This document shows, piece by piece, positions 36,701 to 46,000 of a stretch of DNA of 54,983 nt (positions are counted from its first letter, which is position 1; each line of letters starts with the position of its first letter). Position numbers and translations under genes: made by a program. The notes beneath the pieces are model-generated. The model searched no databases, was not told the origin of the DNA, and was given only the letters and a program-made list of their open reading frames with translations. Source of the DNA: Thermoplasmata archaeon (GTDB taxonomy: Archaea; Thermoplasmatota; Penumbrarchaeia; JAEHCK01). Location: assembly GCA_020696345.1 (NCBI GenBank), contig JAEHCK010000016.1, forward strand, positions 1-54,983, given 5' to 3'.

Positions 36701-37650
36701 CCAATATTGGCATAATTATCTTCCAATTTCGTTTCATTGATCTTCGCCAGGACACGGACAAAATATTCTTTATCTTCAACCAAGGTTATGCTAATCTGTT
36801 CTTCGCCGTCCACACCTTTTCCGACATTTTCGCTCGAGGCTAACGGTTGTGTTGTCTTCCCGGCATACAAGAATAGATCAAAATCACCTTCCGGTGGTGG
36901 TGTTAATTTAAGTTCTAAGGTTTGATCCTTATAGCCAGTAAAATTGAAAAAATCGTGCACATCATAAATAGATGACAAAAACCCAAAATTCTGCGCCCCC
37001 TCTGTTGGCCTAAGCCAGGTAACAAATGGCGATGTGAAAGAATTATCCCCATCATACACCTCATTGTTTTCAAGGCATCTACCGCCATAAGTTAGAATAT
37101 ATTCCACATTATTATTAGGTGTGCCATTTGGCATAACCTTCAGAAAATAAGTGCCATTCAAAGGCGCCACAATCTCGAAAACAGCCGGTTCCGGAAAAAT
37201 TGCGGTGCTGTTGTGCACGGTTGACCTTCCCAATTTATGTGGATAAGGTTTTGGTGCAAATAATTCCATTAATACGCCATTTGAAGTAGTGTTATCCGAT
37301 AAAACAAAAAAGAAGTTATCGGCATTTTCACCATAGTTTCCACCTTTTGAGGCGTAGAATTTATACCAATCAACAGTATCACTTGGAGATAATTTGCCAA
37401 AAATAGTGGTCTGGTTTCCTATGCCGAATTTCAAGTTAATTTGTGTTGCAGAATTCATATTGTTATTGGGTTCTTCATCGGCATCACTTCGGGCCGAACG
37501 TGTGTAGATGATCATTTCATCGGTGCGATCGGCAGCATCAACTGAATCGTCCAAGCTATACTCATTTTTATCGGGTCCATTATTCATTGACCCTTCACCG
37601 GTAAGCAAGGTAAAATTATATGCAGTTATTACCCCAGATAATACTAACAA
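33739..37650 (-). CDS. Large multidomain surface protein (PPC, cadherin-like and FN3-like modules) with membrane anchor
   Basis: About 1303 residues. Two bacterial pre-peptidase C-terminal-like domains (about 55-190 and 215-325; DTVDWYKFYASKGG, DFFNFTG), a cadherin-like region (about 430-570), four FN3-like modules beginning near 572, 683, 783 and 880 with the same ILSPANxS...LTLxW pattern, a CARDB-like domain, a membrane helix (about 1112-1130), and a 170-residue basic Lys/Ala/Pro/Thr tail with short repeats (IEHIEHIEHI, KPVTAVKPVTAV). The N-terminus is unclear: the hydrophobic signal LKNIIILFCALLVLSGV continues upstream of the TTG at 37650 with no in-frame ATG, GTG or TTG before a stop at 37726. 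An out-of-frame ATG at 37697 would fit if one base were added. The start may therefore be mutated or misread. Confidence 0.8.
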   Translation of the reverse strand: MLVLSGVITAYNFTLLTGEGSMNNGPDKNEYSLDDSVDAADRTDEMIIYTRSARSDADEEPNNNMNSATQINLKFGIGNQTTIFGKLSPSDTVDWYKFYASKGGNYGENADNFFFVLSDNTTSNGVLMELFAPKPYPHKLGRSTVHNSTAIFPEPAVFEIVAPLNGTYFLKVMPNGTPNNNVEYILTYGGRCLENNEVYDGDNSFTSPFVTWLRPTEGAQNFGFLSSIYDVHDFFNFTGYKDQTLELKLTPPPEGDFDLFLYAGKTTQPLASSENVGKGVDGEEQISITLVEDKEYFVRVLAKINETKLEDNYANIGDYTINFGGNVPPRWRENASDNYYLIEDSPPLLLLLDPDRLWTDVDEHDTISYYLWNQTASAWEPRNENTRIRSSVYYDNFQVQIFNNGTPMLPDEMIKIILFNDKFGITKVKLGARDKPAGTFGDHNISIHIRPTNDRPIINSTLRWKDKLGNVLLKEDKIIVYEFEDVEIKVDAYDLENDNLTYSAEFINKSTNFKDEFSIHPDTGIITFYSNHTFLGAYDINIQVTDDGKDPDSLTTVRTIKIVIKKIGSESVPVTYLFQPANGSIIRSTRVILVWDATDIDTPLEEMSYSIYLSEDLTKVLNLNNETLVSIVTNNTQFRPIQPLVNNKTYYWTVIPNDGVYIGNCDPGYFSFKIDTTIEAPEVFLISPANTSIFNHTDITLKWIIENNGLGEISSDIYLGESKDNLILQETVTTSSFKYPNLFDNRTYYWQALPKVLTNNGLVMGTESPIWSFSIHEVYKPPVVHLHSPPDTAIYKRNYLTLHWSVDFPDLEKLSYQVFLSKSKNFNTEIYKAIQTERYLELNNLEERAYYWKVIPLVDDVPGPESPVWTFTIDSTIVQPVVFLKYPENNAIVNTTFVKLEWSIKYTGSIDNVQYNVYLDKIDHLPKMKMIKSDYRQVFISVDLVDLNTYFWYVLPSIKVEEGIIIGVFDGESAKFLVNTSYKPPEIYKFNMTVEPTSINLQPGKSAIIQIKLINSGNIELSIDIKIISKPPDLLLFKLDFKQISLHVSEEKIIELEVSAPSKIEPDICVISVECKAKEGQVEEKEIITVEILEKDLKGKGNFQDSLFNMRIHIFVILVILIIIYFGIVIRKRKKIKVVILDDFEKGEEIEVAPAAEEGIEHIEHIEHIQIPPTTPYTSPALITPGYKPSLKKTTETTAVPNTVKSAKPIVISRSTAIAKPATVALADAKPRSAKKVRSSLAKTVKPVTAVKPVTAVTPVAMQISKSLKTPTPTLTAPAAITSSIAKPIAKPAMKKDQKTNKS

Positions 37651-37948
37651 TGCACAAAATAATATTATGATATTTTTTAATTTCCCTACGGATTCATTAT
37701 AAAATCTGGGCGTACCGATCGTGCTCTAACCTCCAGGGAATACTTTTATTTATTGATATAAAACATTTATATATAACTTTCATTATTATAATGTGGGGAC
37801 AATATAATAACTACGTATTACAACAATATAAATCTTTGGATTTAGATCGATTAAATTCTACACAAGAATAAATATACCAAAATGTTTAATAACACATAAA
37901 GCGTAGAAAGTTAGTTTCTCGAATGAGGGGATTATCGATTTAAAATAA

Positions 37949-39760
37949 ATGGTATTAGATATTATGACAGAAAGATGGAGGGGCTGTTGGGAGGCGGCAC
38001 CTGAGATTTATGCATTAATAAAAGAGAGCGACACTCTGGAAGGCGCCAGAGAAAAGATGATCAGCTACCTTGAGGCACTGGATTGGACATACCGGCGCGA
38101 TCTTGATAGAATACCATCCTGGGATTACATAATATTAAAAGAAGCGGTACGCTGTATGAAAAACATTATCTCACCGCGTAATGAGCGATTGTCTGGTACA
38201 TCCGCTTTGGAACATCTTATGACTGCTGCAAGGACTGGTGAGGCTGAAGTACATGATGATTTTATCACGGAATTCACACATTTATTTAAAGCAATAAAAG
38301 GACACTCAACCGTATACCCATCAAGTTTAATGAAGGGGATCGAATCACCCGATCTTGAAAAGTATAAAGGTCGTGAGGGCGCGATCAAACGCTCGGAATT
38401 TCTTGACAAAATGGGGCGACGAATGGATGATTTTCTTTCCAGGTACCGCAGTGGCTTAGAACCCGAAATTATTGAAAAACGCACCAGAAATAAAAAGAGG
38501 ATCTTGGATATGCTCGGCGGTACCGACGATGATTGGAATACTTGGCAATGGCAGTTTAAACATGTGTTCAAGGATAAAGCCGGTTTCGAACAAATAAAAC
38601 AAATAATTAAACTGAAGCCCGAGCAGGAGGACGCGATTGTACTTGCCCTGGAAAATAATGTGCCATTTGGAGTAACACCATATTATCTTCACCTCATGGA
38701 TTACGAGCCGAATGGTATTGATTTTGCGATCCGTCGTCAGGTATTTCCCCCGATGAGTTATGTTAAGAATATGATCAAACATAATGGTGAGAGGGGACAA
38801 ATATTTGACTTTATGCGCGAACACGATACATCCCCGGTTGACCTGGTTACACGTAGATATCCCCGGGTGGCGATAATCAAACCGTATGATTCATGCCCAC
38901 AGATCTGTGTATATTGTCAACGTAACTGGGAGATCACCTCGCCTTTAATGGTACAAGCAATGGCATCTAAAGAAAAGTTGGATTCTGCAATTGATTGGTT
39001 TGCCGAGCATGAAGAAATGATGGATGTGCTGATAACCGGTGGCGATCCATTAGTTATGAGCGATACTTTAATAGACGATATATTGAAACGCTTTTCCGAG
39101 TTGGACCATATACTATCAATTCGAATAGCCACAAGAATACCCATTACCGTACCTCAAAGGGTTACCGATGAACTTTCTGAGATCATTGGCAGTTATAACG
39201 AGGTTGGTAAACGAACGATATGCATGGTCACACATTTCTCCCATCTATACGAGATCACTTATGAGACCGCTGATGTGGTGGCAAAGATCAGAAAGCAGGG
39301 CGTGTATGTTTATAACCAACAGGTATTTAGTTTTGCCAACAGTAGAAGATTCGAGACAACGGCGTTGAGAATTGGAATGAAACAGATCGGGGTCGATCCT
39401 TATTATACCTTTAACATGAAAGGTAAGTTAGAGATAGAAGATTATGCAGTGCCTGTGGCACGGTTGCTCCAGGAACGTAAAGAAGAGGCTCGATTAGCAC
39501 CAGGTATGTTTAGGCCGGACGAACCTGTATTCAATGTTCCATTACTAGGAAAAAACCATCTACGTTCATGGCAGGACCATGAGCTAATTGCGATCCACCC
39601 CGATGGAAGAAGGATGTATTCATTCCATCCATGGGAAAAGAATATTGATCAAGTAAAACCATATCTGTATACAGATGTATCGATCGGTGATTATCTTAGA
39701 AAATTGGAAGCGCGCGGAGAAGATCCTGAAGATTATAAGAGTGTCTGGTATTATTATTAA
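37949..39760 (+). CDS. KamA-like radical SAM aminomutase family protein
   Basis: 603 residues. The catalytic half holds CPQICVYC (Cys316, Cys320, Cys323), the CxxxCxxC cluster motif of radical SAM enzymes, TGGDPLV, and a C-terminal PLP-lysine block LLGKNHL (Lys535) equivalent to the PGGGGK of lysine 2,3-aminomutase. Residues 1-190 form a helical N-terminal extension. The Asp residues that hold the substrate amino group in lysine aminomutase are, by eye, replaced here (FNMKGK and FNVPLLGK), so lysine is not the likely substrate. No beta-lysine acetyltransferase (ablB) is nearby. The start is uncertain: a TTTAAAAT box 20-25 bases before a second ATG at 37964 could make that the leaderless start. 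Confidence 0.78.
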   Translation: MVLDIMTERWRGCWEAAPEIYALIKESDTLEGAREKMISYLEALDWTYRRDLDRIPSWDYIILKEAVRCMKNIISPRNERLSGTSALEHLMTAARTGEAEVHDDFITEFTHLFKAIKGHSTVYPSSLMKGIESPDLEKYKGREGAIKRSEFLDKMGRRMDDFLSRYRSGLEPEIIEKRTRNKKRILDMLGGTDDDWNTWQWQFKHVFKDKAGFEQIKQIIKLKPEQEDAIVLALENNVPFGVTPYYLHLMDYEPNGIDFAIRRQVFPPMSYVKNMIKHNGERGQIFDFMREHDTSPVDLVTRRYPRVAIIKPYDSCPQICVYCQRNWEITSPLMVQAMASKEKLDSAIDWFAEHEEMMDVLITGGDPLVMSDTLIDDILKRFSELDHILSIRIATRIPITVPQRVTDELSEIIGSYNEVGKRTICMVTHFSHLYEITYETADVVAKIRKQGVYVYNQQVFSFANSRRFETTALRIGMKQIGVDPYYTFNMKGKLEIEDYAVPVARLLQERKEEARLAPGMFRPDEPVFNVPLLGKNHLRSWQDHELIAIHPDGRRMYSFHPWEKNIDQVKPYLYTDVSIGDYLRKLEARGEDPEDYKSVWYYY

Positions 39761-39852
39761 GATCTTAAATATGGGGTGTTATTTGGATCATACAGGATAG
39801 AATATTGCAATTATAACCAGAGAAACGACAATAACTTTTTAATTGAGGTCCA

Positions 39853-39860
39853 AATATATA
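39853..39860 (+). promoter_or_regulatory. TATA box of the second TSP3 gene
   Basis: AATATATA, 17-24 bases before the ATG at 39877, too close to the earlier in-frame ATG at 39865 (about 5-12 bases). The later ATG is therefore preferred. Confidence 0.4.
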
Positions 39861-39876
39861 TAGTATGGTTTTTTTC

Positions 39877-41325
39877 ATGAATAGTAAAAGAGATCTTGCG
39901 AAAACACAACAAAAAAATGGCAGTTCCAAGAAATCTCTCTCTACCAAGCGAACCCTGGCAAAGATCATCATACTTGCCGTAATAATTACAATTATTATCC
40001 AGATATATGCTATTCAATTCTTATTCATGAGTGATCAAGATCAAGAGCCGGACCTTGATTGGGATAATGATGGCATACCAAATGATTGGGAAATAAAATA
40101 CAATTTAGACCCGCACAACAGCACCGACAACATAACCGACGCCGATAATGATGGACTATCCAATATCAGGGAATATAATTTAGGCACTGACCCGATAAAT
40201 TGTGACACCGACCATGACGGCCTGAGTGATTCATGGGAGGTTACATACAACCTTGATCCGACAAATGCATCGGATGCAGATGATGACAATGATAAGGACA
40301 AATTAACCAATCTTGAGGAATTCAAGAATGGTACAGACCCTATGAATAATGATACGGATGACGATGGAATTGATGACTATAGTGAAATAAAAAACGGTTC
40401 AGACCCATTAGACAACTTGGGGAGCGAGTTCTTCAAACAAGTTAATGTAATAAACTCCAAAGCATTACAATGGGTAGAACCTTTGGATGTTGACCCTATT
40501 AAATTACGTGAAGAGATGGGTATAAAGGGCAAGAAAAAATTCGTTGAACTTCTTGATATCTACTTATGTCTGTACCAGACGACAGAGAATGAAAAACTTA
40601 AAAATGAATATAAGCAAAAAGTGGAGCAATTGGTGGAAGTTACCGATACTGAAGAGTACCACGACATGAACCAGATAAACGATACGCAATTTCGCCAGGA
40701 CAGCACATCGTACCTTCGTGCATGGTATATCATGAACGAGATCGGGTTGAACACATCATTTTATCAGGAAAAAATAAATGAAGTTCTACCCAGGTTAAAC
40801 GCACATCTACCGTCGCGCGGTATTAACCAAAAGATGTCATTTGTAGTTTATTATAACCGGCTGGGATATTCCATAGACTATACCATTGAAGGCCTGTTCA
40901 ATCACTCCACCATACGGAGCAAGGAAAATATAACAAAACTGACAAATTTAGATGTTTATTTCTTGACCCATGAGATCTTCGCATTATATGAAAATGATAA
41001 GATGTGGCTGTTGCTGCCGGATGATATCGAATATGTGAATATGACCGTCAAATATTTTGTAAATAAAACAATTTCGGAAAATAATGTTGATCTATTGGCT
41101 GAGTTGATAATGATCATGACATATCTTGATATGCACCACAGCGAAGATTATCGAATATCTCTCGAGTTCCTGTTGGGCAGTCAAAATTCCAATGGGTCAT
41201 TTGGCGATTATGAAGGTTCACGAGATTATTATGAAGAGCGTGGCATTGACATTGAAATTTATTTATACATTCATACTACCGAGGTTACGCTCAGGGCGCT
41301 GAACGAGGCAGTTGATGTTTTTTAA
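39877..41325 (+). CDS. TSP3-repeat protein with C-terminal alpha/alpha-toroid-like domain
   Basis: 482 residues. Cytoplasmic basic N-terminus, membrane helix (about 27-49, IIILAVIITIIIQIYAIQFLF-like), then four or five calcium-binding type 3 repeats (DWDNDGIPNDWEIKYNLDP, DTDHDGLSDSWEVTYNLDP). From about residue 180 to the end it is helical, with alternating helices and a late LLGSQNSNGSFGDYEG, a QW-like motif of terpene-cyclase/prenyltransferase toroids. No catalytic DxDD or zinc triad is seen, so the domain is probably a binding fold. It shares its anchor and repeat design with the protein at 11009-13846 but has a different outer end. Confidence 0.8.
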   Translation: MNSKRDLAKTQQKNGSSKKSLSTKRTLAKIIILAVIITIIIQIYAIQFLFMSDQDQEPDLDWDNDGIPNDWEIKYNLDPHNSTDNITDADNDGLSNIREYNLGTDPINCDTDHDGLSDSWEVTYNLDPTNASDADDDNDKDKLTNLEEFKNGTDPMNNDTDDDGIDDYSEIKNGSDPLDNLGSEFFKQVNVINSKALQWVEPLDVDPIKLREEMGIKGKKKFVELLDIYLCLYQTTENEKLKNEYKQKVEQLVEVTDTEEYHDMNQINDTQFRQDSTSYLRAWYIMNEIGLNTSFYQEKINEVLPRLNAHLPSRGINQKMSFVVYYNRLGYSIDYTIEGLFNHSTIRSKENITKLTNLDVYFLTHEIFALYENDKMWLLLPDDIEYVNMTVKYFVNKTISENNVDLLAELIMIMTYLDMHHSEDYRISLEFLLGSQNSNGSFGDYEGSRDYYEERGIDIEIYLYIHTTEVTLRALNEAVDVF

Positions 41326-41400
41326 TGGTGAACAATAGCTTGAATGAATTGATGCTGAACAGTAGCCATGTTCATTTGAGGCTGAACAGTGGCGTAGATT
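41324..41400. repeat. Short tandem repeat after the second TSP3 gene
   Basis: Three degenerate units containing GTGAACAATAGC, GCTGAACAGTAGCC and GCTGAACAGTGGCG. They lie directly before a copy of the hairpin-rich dispersed element. Confidence 0.5.
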
Positions 41401-41406
41401 ACTTAA

Positions 41407-41512
41407 TGCTCGGGACATTTGAGAATCATTGTCGATCTGGTCAAATGCCCTCGGGCTTACACCCCTGCGGTGGCACAAGCCCATCCCCCCTTGTGCCGTC
41501 CTCGGCACGGAT
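41407..41512. repeat. Hairpin-rich dispersed element, short copy
   Basis: A 106-bp segment starting TGCTCGGGACATTTGA and ending CCTCGGCACGGAT, nearly identical to both ends of the 233-bp copy at 47743-47975 but lacking its 127-bp middle. It can form GGGACATTTGA/TCAAATGCCC, GGCACAAG/CTTGTGCC (41472-41479 with 41490-41497) and GTGCCG/CGGCAC (41493-41508); the last two overlap and exclude each other. It is far richer in G+C than its flanks. Both copies have the same orientation. The spacer 41513-41594 shows nothing else. Confidence 0.8.
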
Positions 41513-41594
41513 TATATTTATATCGTAATAAATTTTGAAGTTTTGGTTCCATTGACCAAATTCACATATTGGTAGGTTATATATTCTTTCAATA

Positions 41595-41993
41595 TCACTC
41601 CTCAAAATCAATCCACCCTTTCCTCTCGTCAAAAATTATACGGAATTTATCAAATATATCCATTCTTCCCATCAACATTGGAACTTCTTCTACTAATGCC
41701 CATGCTATTCTTATTTTCAACACTTTGTCATTCAATATAAGAGTAACTTCTTTAAGGATATAAGGAATGCTTACTCCCGAAACACCTTTGATCTCTTGAA
41801 TAGTATCTTTCTCTTTTTGTTTAAACCCAAGAGCTCTACCGAAATGTAAGGGAATCATAGAAACGTCGGCGCCGGAGTCTATATACATAGGCATTCCCAC
41901 ACTAAAGCCATTATTCTCTAAAACGATCTCGGCAATTGGAGGGAGGACTTTGCCTAGACTACCTTTTTCTTCTCTAAATTTATGACGAATCAT
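41595..41993 (-). CDS. Retropepsin-like aspartic protease
   Basis: 132 residues. PMYIDSGADVSMIPLHFG carries the D-[ST]-G-A-[DS] active site (Asp39) of single-domain retropepsins, which act as homodimers. The C-terminal VPMLMGRMDIFDKFRIIFDE matches the conserved strand and GRxD turn of the family. Its start codon overlaps the stop of the DUF5678 gene by 4 bp, so translation is coupled. This pairing is, from memory, common in archaea and some bacteria, suggesting that the two act together; a toxin-antitoxin-like or processing role is possible but unproven. Confidence 0.85.
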   Translation of the reverse strand: MIRHKFREEKGSLGKVLPPIAEIVLENNGFSVGMPMYIDSGADVSMIPLHFGRALGFKQKEKDTIQEIKGVSGVSIPYILKEVTLILNDKVLKIRIAWALVEEVPMLMGRMDIFDKFRIIFDERKGWIDFEE

Positions 41994-42184
41994 AAAATCA
42001 ACATCCTCTCATCAGGAATCTTTGCTACAAAAGGTGTATCGTGTGGATATTTTTGTCTCACTTTTTCAAGCATATTCTTAATATCTCTACCTTTAGCAAC
42101 TACCTCCCCATTAATAATAACCACATATTTATTTTCCAGACCTGATTTATCAAACCTAAGATATGCCTCGAAATTCTTTGTCAT
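41990..42184 (-). CDS. DUF5678-type small protein
   Basis: 64 residues. The block KYVVIINGEVVAKGRDIKNM followed by QKYPHDTPFVAKIP is the DUF5678 pattern (a beta hairpin, a helix, and a final VAKIP strand). GGTGG eight bases upstream fixes the start. It is the upstream partner of the retropepsin-like gene, which overlaps it by 4 bp. Molecular role unknown. Confidence 0.8.
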   Translation of the reverse strand: MTKNFEAYLRFDKSGLENKYVVIINGEVVAKGRDIKNMLEKVRQKYPHDTPFVAKIPDERMLIL

Positions 42185-42518
42185 GTTTTAACCACCTTTA
42201 CATTTGAATGTTGATCTTTCTCTTTTTAATACTAATGACAGAATGAGATAATATATGTTTATATATGTGTTTAAATTTATAATTTTTATCCTATAAATTA
42301 AGATAATAACCTATCGTTTATGGGCATAAAAACTTTATCTCCTGCCTTTGCTCATCATAAACGCAAAGCCAGAAAGTAAAGTTTTTGTCCTCAACAGTTT
42401 TTTAGATTAATTTCGAACTTTTCTCCCAGATTTGAGTTTATGAGTTATATTTTTTTCTCCCACATCCTCCGATTTTTCCCCTGGCAAAACCATGAAAAAA
42501 TCTACGGAGTTGATGTAA
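42185..42518. other. Leader region of the first 108-residue gene
   Basis: No gene. The part from about 42328 is the conserved leader shared with the second copy (50086-50276); the remainder is AT-rich and holds the promoter of the divergent DUF5678 gene. Confidence 0.5.
42328..42386 (+). promoter_or_regulatory. Hairpin leader element, copy 1
   Basis: Nested inverted repeats: AAAAACTTTA (42328-42337) with TAAAGTTTTT (42377-42386), and inside it CTTTGC (42346-42351) with GCAAAG (42363-42368). The same structure is present 190 bases before the second copy of the gene. It may be a structured 5' leader or the end of a mobile unit that carries the gene. Confidence 0.5.
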
Positions 42519-42845
42519 ATGAGTTGGATAAATCATTTAACCAGGTTATCGAACGAGCCATACAGGCATTTTATGGCCAAAGCGTGCATGTTCTGGACAT
42601 TGCGCAAGTTGAAACATGATGTGGCTACTGAGTGGGGTGTAGGTAATGGTTATGTGGACCTGTGCGATAAGACAACCCGCACCCTTTATGAGATCGAGTT
42701 CCAAGTGTCCGCGAAGCATTTCGCAGAGAAACGCGAACAGTATAATATCGCCGGTTATGAAATAATAATCGTTAATTGTTCAAAGATGCCAATGGAAATC
42801 AATCAGATGATGAAATTTCTCGAGCAGTTTGTGGTTCCTGATTAG
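42519..42845 (+). CDS. Small PD-(D/E)XK-like protein, copy 1 (108 aa)
   Basis: A helical first third (SWINHLTRLSNEPYRHFMAK) leads into VATEWGVGNGYVDLCDK, LYEIEFQVSAKHFAEKREQY and YEIIIVNCSKMP. This beta-beta-beta order with Asp47 and Glu58-x-Glu60 is like the core of PD-(D/E)XK nucleases, but the catalytic Lys is replaced by Glu60, so activity is uncertain. The second copy (50277-50603) differs at only five residues while many third codon positions differ, which shows selection on the protein. A CGGAG sequence ten bases upstream and a long conserved leader precede the ATG. The gene converges on the beta-helix surface gene in both copies. Confidence 0.75.
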   Translation: MSWINHLTRLSNEPYRHFMAKACMFWTLRKLKHDVATEWGVGNGYVDLCDKTTRTLYEIEFQVSAKHFAEKREQYNIAGYEIIIVNCSKMPMEINQMMKFLEQFVVPD

Positions 42846-42883
42846 GTAAATTTTAAGATTTGATGTTTTCAATACCAATTTTT

Positions 42884-42955
42884 TAAGCCACAGATTATCA
42901 CAGATAAGACACAGATACGACCAACATCTGTGGTCATCTGTGAATATCTGTGGCT
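42884..42955. repeat. CACAGAT inverted-repeat element
   Basis: TAAGCCACAGATTATCACAG...ACACAGAT is followed after an 8-base centre by the inverse ATCTGTGG...ATCTGTGAATATCTGTGGCTA. Palindromes built of CACAGAT units are found scattered in many bacterial and archaeal genomes. It lies between the 108-residue gene and the surface gene in copy 1 of the module only. Confidence 0.8.
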
Positions 42956-43007
42956 AAACCTCGAAAGCGCGAATTAATAATTCAAACAACGAATGATAAA
43001 TTTCTTA

Positions 43008-46000
43008 TTATTGTCCGTGTGTTGGTTCTATTTTCTCTTCCGGTGGTTTATTTTCATCATCTATTGAACTTATTTCCGTATTTTCAACTTGTCCTGGCGG
43101 CAGCCTCGGCGACTGTATTGCTAATGGAACTGACATCGCTACTGGCTCTGCCTTCTTGGCGATGGGCGATAATATCTGCTTTGATCCATCAGATGCGTTT
43201 GCAGTTGTAACCGGCAATTTCTCCGGTGTTGTTGTCGGTGCGATCTGCGCCTGGGCTGCTTTTGCCGTGGGTAATATTGACTTACTGGGCTCTTCGATCT
43301 CCGCTTCTACGGTGGGCAATGGTTTTTGCCTGGCACGTTTCCTGCGAGTCACGATCAACATGAATATACAGATCAGGATCACAATGATAATAATAACAAT
43401 AAAGATATAAAACCAGATATTTTCGGAAATGGTATCGGTCGTTGATGTTTCCTTATCTTCAATTATATTGATGGTCAAGGTTGCCTTTTTCTCGAGTATG
43501 AATTTGTGCATTGCGGCATTTCCGGAAGCTGCCACGATGGTTAGTTGTATCTCACCTTTTTTCAGATCTTTTGAAGCAAATATCGTTATGTTGAATTCTG
43601 CGGTACCGTTTGGGATAATATTCTTGATCTTTGGCCCGTTTATTGATGCATTAATGCCTTGAACATCTTGATCTTGTGGTTTCAACACGATCATATCGTC
43701 AATTTCGCCAAGGTTTGTAACGATCGCGATGACTGATATCTGTTCGCCAGGCTTTATCCGGACCAGATCGGGTACGATTTGCAGTTTGAAATCAAACTTT
43801 GGTGTGGGTATGATAGTTATTTTTAAATTGGCGATAGATTTCTCGCCGGCAATGTCCGAGACTTCCAGTCTTATTTGATGATTCCCAGGCGGCAGGATAA
43901 CACCAGTTAGATTTTTTCCTTCACCGAATTCATTAGAAATATTCGAATACCATTTGAAAGTTAATCTATCGCCGTAGATGAGATCGACATCGTCGCAGAT
44001 TCCTGAGAAATTAATCTCTGTCCCATTCTCGACTTTCAACCCATCTTGTGGCTCAACGATCACCGCCGGCCCTGGTGCATCGTTCACCGGCGTTACGGTT
44101 ATCGTTATATTATCAGAAATGTTATAAACGCTGTCATTCGCATAGATGATCAATGTTTCCTTCCCGTTCCAGTTCTTTTCCGGTTTCAATGTCACGGTGC
44201 CGTTATTCTGATGAATGGTGACATTGAGATGGTGCTGGCCTATACAACTGAAGTATAGCGGGTCATTATTGATATCTTTGAACCAATGATAAAAATTAAT
44301 TGAATTATCAATAGTGTCCTCTGGAATCTCGAAATCATCTACTGAATTATTGATCATTGGCCCATGTGGTCCAAAAATGGTTGTGCCATCTGCTAAATTA
44401 GAGAATCCTGATTCATTAGGTACTTCGTCAAAGGCGGTGATGACATAATAATAAGTTGTTTCTTCAACTAATCCAGTGTCGATGTATTCTTGGATTCCTT
44501 TTATAGTGTTTCCGATGGATTCGCCCCAATTGCTTGGATTCGATTTTTCACTTCTAAAGATATTATATCCTTCGAGATCAGCTTCAGTGTTTGGATCCCA
44601 CGTCAATGTTGTAGAATTATGTGTTGTTGATACTACTTCTAATCCAGTTGGTGGTTTTGGCGGGACAGAGTCCCATGGGATTCCTGAAACGATTGCAGAA
44701 TAATTGGAAAACTGCTCACGGTGGTCTCTCGCCCGGATGCGATAATTATATGTTTCGCCGTCATTCAGGCCAGTGTGGTTGTATGTGAATTCAGGATGTA
44801 AAACAGGCTCAAGTGATTCCCAATCACCCATCGTTCCATTCTTGAACTCCAAATCGTAATGGTCCGTATCCACTGTATTTAAGTCCCAGGAGATGTTGAG
44901 CGTGTTGCCGGGCGGGTATGTGGAGGCTTGAAGATTTTTCGGTATGTCCGGCGGCCAGTCAACGATTATATCTACGATGTTCGACCAGGCGCTTTGATAT
45001 TTTTCGTTGTATGCTTTGACACGGTAATAATAAGTATTATTTGATCTGTTAAAAATATTAAAAGATATTTCTGAGCCATTGTAGAGTTCTGTGGGTAAAT
45101 CGAAATCAGAGTTATTATCCTCTTGTAAAATATAACCAATTGTCCGAACTGTCGCATTCCATGATAAAGTGTAATTACCATCCGAATCCACATTACCATG
45201 ATCATTTAATATGGGTATTCCTGGTTTCAACCAACCCAATTGATCTGTGAATGGATAATTGTCTAATTCCAAATGTGGCACTTTGGTATCACCAATGCCA
45301 TCGCCAGCGATCAGATGTTTGCTGGTGGTGTCCCATGTGTATATTTTATTTCCCGTATCTTTGCCGGTGTAATCTGACCAGTAGTTGCCTTCTTGGACGC
45401 TGTTGTTCCAGATATTATTGCCATATCTATCAATTGCTTGTGTATTATCTGATATGAATGTATTATGAAATATATTATTTTGAAAACCATACTCTATTAA
45501 TATACCACAATCTGTATTATTTAATATAATATTATTATTAATAAAGTTATTATCTGAATCAGTCACTCGTAATCCTTCTCCATTTTGAATATAAGTATTA
45601 TTTTTTATAATATTAAAATCACTATCAACAATAAAAATACCATAAAAACTATTAAAACAGCTATTATTTAATATATAGTTTGAATCACACTTTACGTTTA
45701 AATTAATGCCATACCAATTATTTAATTTACATAAATTATTTTCAATTTTATTATAATCTGAAGCATGAGAATCAATTCCCACTCTTCTATTAAAATTACA
45801 TGTATTATTAATTATATAATTTGAAACCGAAAAATAAAGATAAATACCATAATCATTATTAGAACAATTATTATTCTTAATCGTCACATTATTAGCATTA
45901 TATATTTCAATTCCAGTATCATGATTCCAATTAACGCTTTTATAACCGCTACCTGTAATTGTAAATCCTGAGATATTTACCCAATCTGCGGTTACATAAA

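Noticed and set aside
37949..39760. Lysine 2,3-aminomutase of the acetyl-beta-lysine osmolyte pathway (ablA)
   Set aside because: No ablB neighbour, an extra N-terminal region, and apparently altered substrate-binding acidic residues.
41325..41528. 67-residue frame after the second TSP3 gene
   Set aside because: It is a read-through of short tandem repeats and the hairpin-rich element without a credible start or domain.
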